Shown piece after piece: positions 45,501 to 54,519 of a stretch of DNA of 64,000 nucleotides. The notes under the pieces are model-generated. The model had not been told where the DNA came from, did not search any database, and saw only the letters and a list, made by a program, of their open reading frames with translations. Location of the stretch: NCBI GenBank assembly GCA_004519485.1, contig CP038118.1, positions 124,001 to 188,000 of the forward strand, written 5' to 3'. Source of the DNA: Nannochloropsis oceanica (lineage: Eukaryota; Sar; Eustigmatophyceae; Eustigmatales; Monodopsidaceae). The stretch's first letter is position 1; every line of letters begins with the position of its first letter. The translations under genes and the position numbers were made by a program.

Positions 45501-48500
45501 CCTGAGGGTGACGATTGATGGTCGGAGTGCCTTTGGTCGTTGGGATGGAGGAAGAATAAGGGTTGGAGGAAGTGGTGGTGGGAGGGACGGAGGGGAGGCG
45601 ACATTGTGTTTCTGGCGTTCAGAAGACGAACCGCGACAAGGCATCAAGCCTTTGAAGCGGCTACCAAATAAAATGTGGGTACAACAGCAGCAGTCGCAAC
45701 AAGACAAGGGAGGAAAGAAGGCTGGAGGGAAGGCAGGGCTGACGTTCGTAGTTCCCAACACGGACCGCCTCTACTACAGCTTCGACGTTCGCGGTAGTAG
45801 CTCCTCCCTCCCTCCCTCCCTTCCTCCCCGCCTAGACCTCGAAGCCACCCACGTAGCCTGCCGCGGCGAATTTACCGTAGGCGGGAAAGAAGGAAAGGAG
45901 ATAGGGAGGGATGGAAGGTTGGTCAAGTGCCTGGGAGGGTTTCCGTCCATAGCACCGAAGGGGGTGGTGTTGAGGAAAGGGCAATGGTACTATGAAGTTA
46001 CCATGGTAAAGCCGGGCTTGGCCCAGTTGGGATGGGGAGATATGCTCTTTTGCGGCAACTCTTTGAGGGGAGAGGGGGTAGGGGATGACGTGCACTCGTG
46101 GGGTGTGGATGGCCATCGGGTCTACCGTTGGCATGGAGGAGGAGCACGGTGGGGGTGTCCGTGGAAGGAGGGGGATGTGTTGGGGTTCGCGTGTGACTTG
46201 GACGGGCGGACGCTGAGTTTCTCCGTCAATGGGTCAATGGAGGCACCGGTGGGGGTGGCGTTTGAAGAGATCGAGTACATGGAGGGGCTGAGGCCGTGTC
46301 TGACTCTAAACAAGTCGTGTTCTTTCGTGGTCTCATTTGGGGGGAGGGAGGAGGAGCCGCTCAAGCACCTGCCAGTGGGCCATCGTCCGGTGGCGGAGGC
46401 AGCTTGGGAGGAGGGATTCCGACAGTCCTGCTGGGGATACCGTTTTGAGGTCTCGCCTTCGGTCGGGCTTCAGACACGTCCCTGTACGGAGTTCAAGGCC
46501 TTGTGGAAATCTTCCTCCTCCACCTCCTCCTTCACTACCACCACCTCCTCCTTCTCTTCCGCATTGTTGGAGGACTGCACCATCTGGCGGCCGGTGGTCG
46601 GCCCGGGCTGCGCTTTACTTGGAGACGTGGCCGCAGGGGGAGGAAAGCTTCCTGGTACGACCCTCACTGTTGTCGACGATGACAGTCCTTACCTTGCCCT
46701 GCCTCAAGGCTACAAGCACCTCATGATCTTACAATCTCCTTCCTCCCTACCTTCTTCTGCCTCGGCGAAGCAGCCGCACCAGCGGCAGCAGCGGGGGGGG
46801 CTTTGGAGGCCTCTGCCCCCGCCGGGTTTCGTAGCTATGGGTGATGTGTTTTGGGGGGGTGGCGGGAGAGGGAGCGTTGCGCCTCCTTTGTCGCTGGTCC
46901 GGTGCGTGAGAGAAGATGCAGTGGAGGACGCGTCACTCTTTGCTAGGATCAAAGTATTGAAAGAAGGAGGGAAGACAACGACTAGCAGCAGCAGCAGCAG
47001 TAGCAGCAGCGGCAGCAGCATGACCCTATGGGGGGTGGGCAACCAATGCCACACTTTCCTCCTCTCCCCCGGGCACAGCGTCCCTTCCTCCCTCCCTTCC
47101 TCCCTCCCTTCCTCCCCCTCTCTTCCCCCTCCCAAAGGGTACGCCCTTCTCAGCTCCCTCCCAGGAACCTCCCTCCCACAAGCGTGGACTTCAGAGATTG
47201 AAGCTCACGGGCAGCCGAGCATTGAATGGGCTCTGTGGGTCTTAGATTGTTTCCTCGAAACGTGTGCATCCTGGGAGCTGACCGCCGGCGGGATCCTGTC
47301 CGGGCGAACGTACGAGGCATTATTGACTTGCATCGTCGACGCCTCCCATTGCACCGACCAAGCGCGTACTCCTGCCGCGTCCCTCCTGACCCGCCTTCTC
47401 CGCGCACGCCGGGCGCTGCTCATGTCGTCTTCCTACGACGGCCAAGACCCAGAAGGAGAGCTCCCCCTGATGTCACTCTCCTCCCTCTCCATCATCCCCA
47501 GCAGCATCCAGGCCCTCGGAAAAGTCGCACCCGGGCTCTTTCGCGTCTGTAGAGAGCGGCTTCTCTCCTCCTCTCCTCCCTCTTCTACCACCACAGCCAC
47601 CACTCCTGCTAGTTCTACCCGCCTCTTCCTCCCCCGTGACCTCCAGCAAATTGTAGAGCTCGTTGCCACCATCAACTGGGTGTCTCCCCTTCGTCTCGCC
47701 ATCGAACGCTCTGTCTCTGGTTTCCTCTCCCCTTCCTTGTCCTCCCTCCCGCCCTCCTCCCCGACTATCCTCCCTTTGTCCGCGCTGGGAGGTTTGTTGC
47801 AAGCAAGAGGAATGGAGGGAGTGGCGACACCAGCAAAGCTGATGGCTTGTGTTTTGAGTGAACTACGGCGGGCAGCCAAGGGCGAGCGAGGGACAGAGGG
47901 AGAGTCAATGCAAGACCTGGTTGGGCTTGTAGAATTCTTCTGGACAGGTGTAAAGGCGGGAAGGGTGCCGAGTGATGGCAGAAGTATCAGTGGTAGCACG
48001 AGCAGTAGTTTTGCACCGCCTGCTGCAGGGGAGGACATAAAAAAGGGAGGGAGGAAGGGAGTGGTGGCTCCGTTTTGTCAGGCAACGCTTCGGGCATGGT
48101 TGGATTCTACGGCTAGCTCAGATGTTGTGGAGTCCGTGCACCCCATCAGCGCCTCTCTCTTGGCCCATACTCCTGATGGGAAAGCGGAAGGAGGTGAGGT
48201 CGTGTTGGAGGGAGCAGATGTGGTGGAAGTCGTGTTTGATGGTCGAAGCGTCTTGCCTAAGGGAATGATTTTGACCCTCACGGGTGGAAATCCTAATCCC
48301 GGGGCACCGCCGATGGAATGGGAAGAAGGGGAGAAGGGAAATGGGAGAGGACTCGTATCTTGGTCGAGCTCTGGAAACCGGAAGGCGGGTGAATTTACCA
48401 CTCGCTTGATGTTCAAGGGTTCTAAGATCCGATGGTCGTTAGTGACAATCGAAGGGAAGCGGAAAAAGGAAGAGCAGAGAGCAGCGGCAGCAGCAGCGGC

Positions 48501-50433
48501 TTCAGCAGCGACAGCAGTCGGCGAAGCGGAGCAGGTGGGAGGGATGGTAGAAAAGAGTAAAGAAGCAGGGGCAGGAGCGAGCGGCAAGCGCAAGCGTGTT
48601 CCATTCTCCGCACGCCCACCGAAGCCCCCGGTTCCGTCCTTGTCCTCCTCTTCCTCCTCTTTGATGTTGTCGGCAATCTCGCCGTCACTCATCATCCCGA
48701 AGGAGGAAAAGGAGGGCGGGAGGGAGGAAGGAGAAAAGAATTCAGCGCTTTTTGCGGCGCTCACAGAAGCCACCGTCGGCCTTGCAGACATGGGCCCGAA
48801 TGCCGGGGAAGAAGCATGGGGCTTTGGTTTCACAGTCCTGGCGAAAAAAATTGCTCCGAGTCATCGCCTGATGAAACTGATGAGACAGATTCAGGACTTT
48901 AACAGCATCGCGTGTTTTCCTACGGATTGGTCGGTAGAGCAAGACGTGGCACTGGTCGAATGGCTGAACACAGCGAGCGAAGCACTGGGTAGGCCTTCCA
49001 CTGACGTCTCTCCATTTGACTTCCGTCACGGTGGAGGAGAGTCTTCGGTGGGGCTACAGCTGGACAACTGTCCCATGCCAGCTATCTACCTTCGCATTGC
49101 TCTCCTCCAAGGCTTCAACCGACGCCTCCAACTCCTACTCCCCCTGATTGACCTTGGCAATGCCTGCCGACACAGTCTGGGTGCCAAGCTCCGAGCATTA
49201 GGGCATCTGGTGCTGCGAGACGTGAAGATGGCTATTGTAGAGGCAGGGAAGGAACGGACGCAGGGCTCGGGTGGTAATACTCTGACGATTACGTTGGATA
49301 ACTTTGCGGCATCGCGATCAATGGAAGCGGCAGAGCGGGATATCAGCACGAGTCGGTGTATTTTTGTGCAAGCTTTCCGCGCTTTGCACCATAAGGACCC
49401 CAAGGTCTTGCGTTCGTGTTGGGACGGTGATCGTGTGTTCCAAGTGACTTTCCGAGGGGAAAGTGGCTCGGATGCTGGTGGTGTGTTTCGCGAGGGGATG
49501 TCGCGGGTGGTGGAGGATCTGTATTTGCCTGATGTCTTAAACCTCTTGATTCCCTGCCCGAATGCACAGCATGGCTTGCCGACCAACATCGATAAGTTCC
49601 TCCCCAACCCCCACCTGGCGACCTGTCCTTTGGCTTTGGACATGTTTGAGTTTGTTGGAAAGTTGATGGGGATGTCCCTGCGAGCAAATCTTTGCTTGCC
49701 CTTCCATTTTCCTTCCTTGGTCTGGAAGCGCCTCTTGGGGCAGGAGCTGTCTCGGAGTGACATGGAGGCAGTAGACACTTTGACTTGCCGATTACTGGAC
49801 TCAGTGCGTGGGTGTGATGATGAAGAGGAGTTCGAGGGGAAGTTTGGTGGGAGTCTGACCTTCGTGGCGACGGGGCATGATGGGGAAGAGGTGGAGTTGG
49901 TTCCGGGGGGGGCGACAGAGGATGTGACGTTTTCTTCTCGAGAAGCCTATTGCGACTTATTGTCTGAGAGGCATTTGCACGAGTCTGACGCGCAGATTGC
50001 GGCGATTGCCCGGGGACTGTATGCGGTGGTGGCCCGCGATACGCTCTTGCTGCTGACATGGCATGAATTTGAGACGTTGGTGTGTGGGTCTCCGACATTT
50101 GACATGGACTTTTGGAGGGCGCACACGACATACTCGGGGTATACGAATGATGACCCTACGATTAAATTGTTTTGGAAGGTGTTGGGATCATTGAGTCAGG
50201 AAGAGCAGAGCGGATTTGTCCGTTTCGCCTGGGGTCGGTCGCGGCTTCCACCAAAGAGTGCGTGGTACAAGAATATGCAAATTTCAAGGAGGAACGCAGG
50301 AGAAGACTCTTTGCCAGCAAGTCATACGTGTTTCTTTTCCATTGAGCTGCCGCCTTATAAGAGTGAAGCAGCGATGCGAAAGGGCTTATTGACGGCCATC
50401 ACTTATGGTGCTGTCGGGATTTTGAATACGTAA
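26806..50433 (+). CDS. Giant multi-domain HECT E3 ubiquitin ligase
   Basis: One uninterrupted frame of 7875 codons. HECT ligases take ubiquitin from an E2 on a catalytic Cys and pass it to substrates. The HECT domain is about 7430-7875: FRGESGSDAGGVFREGMS, LMGMSLRANLCLPFHFPSLV and LPASHTCFF with catalytic C7842, 33 residues from the end as is usual. Upstream, in order: MGNQLS, a possible myristoylation start; a galactose-binding/DOC-like region (about 366-512); SPRY-like modules at about 705-835 and 1625-1750, which share LGAAVKPL and YNGxLY; a RanBP2-type zinc finger (946-969, WVCRGC...CFAC); a third SPRY-like module (1775-1960); a CTLH-like helical region (2613-2685); SH3b-like regions (3004-3092, 4566-4635); a split SPRY (3203-3712); Cys-rich regions (4689-4742, 5592-5700); UBA-like helices (4964-5035, 5375-5415); and another SPRY (6348-6512). 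The plan recalls HECTD4/HERC-type ligases. Ser, Glu and Gly tracts link the domains. Stop-free introns cannot be excluded. Confidence 0.88.
36412..37940 (+). other. SPRY-like domain split by a low-complexity insertion
   Basis: Within the HECT ligase, residues about 3203-3269 (YYEIKVQCLGVLGDICFGLM, SDWSLWLGGVHLYSF) look like the first half of a SPRY domain, and residues about 3674-3712 (EGDVIGCGIDYSSREIFFTR followed by NG) look like the second half. Between them lie about 400 Ser-, Glu- and Arg-rich residues. In intact SPRY domains the two parts are usually only 10-30 residues apart. Confidence 0.6.
41485..41550 (+). repeat. Pure AGC codon run encoding polyserine
   Basis: Twenty-two AGC codons in a row inside the HECT ligase. 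The purity of this run points to replication slippage, in contrast with the mixed-codon Ser runs elsewhere in the gene. Confidence 0.9.
45310..45354 (+). repeat. TCT codon run encoding polyserine
   Basis: About 15 TCT codons in a row, flanked by TCC and TCG serine codons, inside the HECT ligase. Confidence 0.88.
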
Positions 50434-51004
50434 AGTGTGCGAGTGGAGGATAGGGAAAATGCGGATATGCCCGAGGTGAGATTTCAAGACACAGATATAG
50501 CATCCTGGATCTTGTAAGGTAATCTGTGTCTTGCATATCACAATAGCACAGTAGACTGAAAAAGACGGAAGAAATGACTTGATTTTTTTTTTAAGGCAGA
50601 GGGAATGTGGTGTCATGAATGGAGTTACCCAAACGGGAAGGCTCAAACCCCCACACGCAATAATATACAACAATTATAGAGAAAGAAAGGGTTACCCTTA
50701 GGAAATGTTTCAAAAAATCAAGGAGATTCTCACACAGATCTACGAGGTGAGAATGAGAAGAGTAAAAAGCAGAAATTTTTACAGGTGGTTACTACTTAAA
50801 CAACAACTCAAAGCAAGAACAAAAGACAAGCCTATTATTTGAGATCCACGGTGTAAAAAAGAGTCCAAACAAAGTTTTATAAAGGGGGAGGGGAACGGAT
50901 CATTAAAAACAACAATTAGAATTTCTGAAATGGACAATGCTCGTCTTTTTATTCTCTGCTGGTGTCTCCTCTTTTGTCTTGTGTCTTTCGTCGTTTTCTT
51001 TTCC
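50434..51004. other. Spacer between convergent HECT and VOC genes
   Basis: An AT-rich 3' region shared by two convergent genes. It contains T and A runs and no recognisable gene; both polyadenylation sites should be here. Confidence 0.55.
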
Positions 51005-51580
51005 TTATAGTTCCTCTTCCGGCGGTGGGTTGTACACGCACTCCAACCCATTTCCCTCTGGATCAAAGGCAAACAATTGTTTTGTATTTGTGCCGGGTAC
51101 CTGAGACAAAGCGAAAGGAATGCCTTTAGCCTCGAGCGCCCGTTTTACCTGCTCCAAATCCCTCACATTCCACGCCAGGTGATGCCCCCGCCGGATGTGG
51201 ATCGGATCAAACTTGCCTTGCACAAACACCTCCTTGCTCCACTCCCCACGCGAAGCATCGCGCGCGGGGCCTTCGACAAGTCGATACTCGGCTGTGCCTT
51301 CGATGAGGTGCATGGTAAGCCCGCTCGGATGGGACAACCAAATTACTCCAAAGGGAAAAGGAGGCGCAGGGACACGGGAGAAGCCGAGCAGGCTCGTGTA
51401 GAAGTCGGCCATGGTTTCGGGGTCACGGCACTCGCGGCTAATATGATTGAGGGACAGAAAGACGGAGGACGAGGAAGAGGAGAAGGAGGTACTCCCGGCG
51501 CCCGTGGTAGTAAAAGGGAGGAGGCTGAAAATAAGTAATAGGAGGAGACATAAGAAGCGACGCGCAGCTGGCACCGGCAT
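51005..51580 (-). CDS. VOC (glyoxalase I-like) family protein with signal peptide
   Basis: One exon, 191 residues. VOC proteins pair two beta-alpha-beta-beta-beta modules around a metal; members include glyoxalase I, dioxygenases and resistance proteins. Here LNHISRECRDPETMADFYTS opens module 1 (H46 in the first metal-ligand position), LTMHLIEG closes it, GHHLAWNVRDLEQVKRALEA opens module 2, and DPEGNGLECVYNPP supplies the usual final Glu. The domain ends at the C terminus. The first 28 residues (ARRFLCLLLLLIFSLLPF) form a signal peptide; no Phe-based plastid motif follows clearly, so the compartment is uncertain (ER or secretory, possibly plastid). ATG 51580 is the first ATG that fits; upstream GTG codons in frame are not used. 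The substrate cannot be told from sequence. It is convergent with the HECT gene. Confidence 0.85.
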   Translation of the reverse strand: MPVPAARRFLCLLLLLIFSLLPFTTTGAGSTSFSSSSSSVFLSLNHISRECRDPETMADFYTSLLGFSRVPAPPFPFGVIWLSHPSGLTMHLIEGTAEYRLVEGPARDASRGEWSKEVFVQGKFDPIHIRRGHHLAWNVRDLEQVKRALEAKGIPFALSQVPGTNTKQLFAFDPEGNGLECVYNPPPEEEL

Positions 51581-52188
51581 TCGGAGGACGCTGTGGTGAT
51601 GCCTGTGTGGAAATGGTCGAAGAAACGGAGAGATCACGTCAGTGCATGAACACTTATGTAATACTAGCGGTATTCGTCTGCTTCCGCGTAAAATGTTCCA
51701 GTGCTTCCAGTCTCTCCTGGGGGATATGTGTCCTCGCCATAGGCTGATGGGTGTATGGCGGCGTAATTGTAAGTCAAAGGTGCGCTACGACCCATTCACT
51801 CTTCAGACGGTTTCTTATTAGATTTTGCTGCTGCCTGTGCCTGTATTTGTGAAATCGTAAGTGCTATAGCCATTGTATTGTATTGTCAGTCTGGGTAGAG
51901 TAGATGCAGCACACGGAAGGCAGAAACCTCCCGTCGCGGCCCTTCAACTTAAGGACACACAAAATACAAACGTTCAACCCCGCTCAACACAGGCTGCACC
52001 TTCGGGTTCACGTACAGGGCATAGCGGTGTCGCCGCGTGACGCGCTGGGCGGCTCAATTGCTGGGCATTGATCGACTTTGCGTCTCTGCCCTGCCACCAC
52101 CTGCCCCCCCCAGCCAATTCAGCCAATTTGCCCCCGCCTATCTCCTTCCTACTACTACTGTACCAGCCACACCACTAGCCCTCCAGCG
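51581..52188. other. Divergent spacer between VOC and TraB-like genes
   Basis: Promoter space for two divergent genes, about 600 bp, mixed composition. The last 120 bases are pyrimidine-rich, as expected of a 5' leader. No gene is supported. Confidence 0.5.
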
Positions 52189-53574
52189 ATGGTGTCCTCT
52201 ACGCCTATGTCTCCATCACCTCCTCTCTCACCTCCTCCACCTCCTTCGTCGTCTCTTCCCCGTCCCGGTAACACCATGCGCTCTTTAGAAATGAATTATG
52301 AGCAGCACGACGAGGAGTCTGCTACTTGTACGTTGCTGCGCAAACGAGACGGGAGCGCAGGTCCTCCGGTGCCTCTACTTTCCTCTCCAAGCACCATCCA
52401 TGCCATGGCTGGTCATGCTGCTTCTGTCGGCATGCTCGGGAGCAGCAGCAATGTCCCCGCCCCGACGACAAGCAGCAGCACCACCACCACCGCCTCTAGC
52501 ACTATGATCAATTCTGGCATGGTCTTTATTTCTGGTCATAACGCCGACTTTTTCCTCCTGGGTACTCAGGGGATTGGTGGCTCGTATGCCAACGCCCGAA
52601 TCTCCCTTGCATTGCGAGAGAAACGACCCGATATTTTGATCGTCCAGCTGTGCTCGACCCGGCTCCGTTTACTCCTCGACCCGGACGCTTCCATCTGGTC
52701 CTACCTTGTCGATATCCATGCAGCCACGAGCAGCAGCAGCAGCAGTAGTGGTAGTGGTAGCTTTGACCCTTACCATCCTTTCACAGGCGTCGCGCCATTA
52801 CTCAATTTTTCCCGATTTGCTTCCTTAGTGATCGCACGAGTTGTCTGGAAGGCTCTTGCCCTCCTGGTAGGGGAACGGAGGACCATCGCTCAGGAATACA
52901 TCCACAGCATCCGCCTCGCTGCTGCCCCTCCTTCCCCTGCGGATCACACGCGTGTCGTTTTGGGTGGTCGGGATTTAAACACAACCCTCTCCCGAGCTTG
53001 TCACCTCTTGACGTTCCGCGAACGTCTCGCCCTTCTGGCAGAGCTGGCATTGCTCTCCCTCCCTCCCTTCCTCCCCGCCCAAACGGCCTGTAGATTGCTT
53101 GGCTTATCGCCTCCTTTTTTGCCCATTCCTCGAGGTTCTGATGCTGTGGCAGAGGTGCTTCATTTCTTCTCGCAGCGCCATCCGTCCCTGGCACCGTTGG
53201 AGAAGGAGGAGGGACTCTATGTCCTCTCATCGCTGCAAAAACTGGACCAGCCACGCTTTGGGAGGGAGGACCGAGGGCTGAGGGGTCGGGCGGTAGTGCT
53301 GGCAGTGGTAGGTGCGTCATTGTTGCCTTACTTACAGGCCCATTGGGGGGAGGTGGTGGACCGACGGCAGTTGATGTCTCGCAGGGGAGGCGGAGGGGGA
53401 GGACGAGGACGCGGGGGAGGGAGGGGTGGGGGGGGATGGGCATGGTCATGCGTGGGGATGGCTGTGCTAGTAATCGTTGGTTTCATGCTCTGTCAGGCGA
53501 TTATTTTCTTATCGGCGCCACCACATAAGACGTTCGGAGTGGTTAGAAGGGACAATGCGGGGATAGCTTTATGA
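52189..53574 (+). CDS. TraB/TRABD-like protein with C-terminal membrane anchor
   Basis: One exon, 461 residues, starting at the first ATG in frame. After about 110 Ser/Thr/Pro-rich residues, FISGHNADFFLLGTQGIGGS is followed by ALREKRPDILIVQLCSTRLR. This order (a GTxH/GTxG strand, then RPD-hydrophobic-E/QLC-xxR) is that of the TraB/PrgY/TRABD family, whose members sit on mitochondrial, ER or plastid membranes or inhibit pheromones in bacteria. Two family residues appear changed: Gln in GTQG where His is common, and Gln in VQLC where Glu is common, so any metal-dependent activity may be lost. Helical regions follow (RFASLVIARVVWKALALLVG). A Gly/Arg stretch (SRRGGGGGGRGRGGGRGGGG) precedes a single membrane span (about 420-445, CVGMAVLVIVGFMLCQAIIF) near the C terminus, typical of a tail anchor. 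Confidence 0.65.
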   Translation: MVSSTPMSPSPPLSPPPPPSSSLPRPGNTMRSLEMNYEQHDEESATCTLLRKRDGSAGPPVPLLSSPSTIHAMAGHAASVGMLGSSSNVPAPTTSSSTTTTASSTMINSGMVFISGHNADFFLLGTQGIGGSYANARISLALREKRPDILIVQLCSTRLRLLLDPDASIWSYLVDIHAATSSSSSSSGSGSFDPYHPFTGVAPLLNFSRFASLVIARVVWKALALLVGERRTIAQEYIHSIRLAAAPPSPADHTRVVLGGRDLNTTLSRACHLLTFRERLALLAELALLSLPPFLPAQTACRLLGLSPPFLPIPRGSDAVAEVLHFFSQRHPSLAPLEKEEGLYVLSSLQKLDQPRFGREDRGLRGRAVVLAVVGASLLPYLQAHWGEVVDRRQLMSRRGGGGGGRGRGGGRGGGGWAWSCVGMAVLVIVGFMLCQAIIFLSAPPHKTFGVVRRDNAGIAL

Positions 53575-54519
53575 GGATGAAAAGGCGGAAGATAAGGAAG
53601 AATTAGATATAGGAATGGGGAGGGGAGGGAATGAAAGAGGGAGAGATCTCTCGAGGGCCAGAAAGTAGTGGAGGGGAGAGATGTTAACGGGAGGAAAGAG
53701 AAATGAGAAAAGAATTCTGTACACGAGGGGTCTTATAAATAGGTAAACATGAGAAAAGGAGATAATGAGGTGGAGGAAAGATGTGCATAATATGTTAACT
53801 TGCTAGATATAAATCCCAATAATTGTTTCACCTTAGTCAAATCATGTGGTGACGAGCATATGAGCCACTAGAAGCCTAACCGTAATAGCAAGAGGTTCGA
53901 TTTCATCCGACCATGTACCTTTATGGCCTTGCCCTCGCTTTCGATGTATTTTATTTCGTCATTTCCTCTCACACTCCCTGGGGGGAAAGGCTTGGACCAT
54001 GAGCCTAAGTATCCGCCCTTTCCCATGGGGCCCGCTGAGTACAACGAAGGGTAAAGAGATGGCAGAGGAGGCAGGAGAGGGAGGGAGAGAGAAAGACGTC
54101 GGGACGGAAGTAGGGTGCGGTAGCAGTTTTTGTTTTTAAAAAATACGGAGACAAACACAAGATTGTTCAAAATGTAATGATAGTCGATAGAAACGGGGGT
54201 AGATAGGTAAAATAGTCTCAAAAGGCGGAGGGTATGGATGCTGGCAGGGAGAGGGATTGTAATTTGAAATACATGTAGGAAGGCCAGGCTGGAGGACGAG
54301 AACTGGAAAGTACGCCAAACGCACATCCAAGGATCTCGCGAAGCCAAGCTCTGCAGTCTTTCTCCTTTAGTCAAAAGGGGAATCGTTTCTTGCTGCTTGT
54401 ACTGAGTATGTACGTTGGGTGGGGGAGGTTTTCCACGAATAACACATGACCAAGCAATCCCTCGATTTATACTCAACCCACCCACCATATCGCGCCACGA
54501 ACAGGCACTACACCTCGTC
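53575..54519. other. Spacer before the SWAP gene, with a candidate minus-strand exon
   Basis: AT-rich sequence follows the TraB-like gene. The central part holds a possible small gene on the minus strand (listed separately). The last few hundred bases must contain the promoter of the SWAP-type gene. Confidence 0.5.
53868..54034 (-). CDS. Candidate small gene or last exon, unrecognised
   Basis: On the minus strand a long pyrimidine-rich tract ends in ttgtactcag at 54035, a strong acceptor. The following exon has ATG at 54026 in good context and encodes 52 residues to a TAG: MGKGGYLGSWSKPFPPG, then NDEIKYIESEGKAIKVHGR. The composition is ordered and unlike the surrounding low-complexity sequence. 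This would mean a 5' leader intron and a promoter shared with the SWAP-type gene. An internal donor-like gtacat could add a further exon. No family is recognised and chance is a real possibility. Confidence 0.3.

Noticed and set aside
54415-54519. A longer SWAP frame opening before the first ATG
   Set aside because: The extra codons begin at a TTG and have no ATG; ATG 54520 is the first reasonable start.
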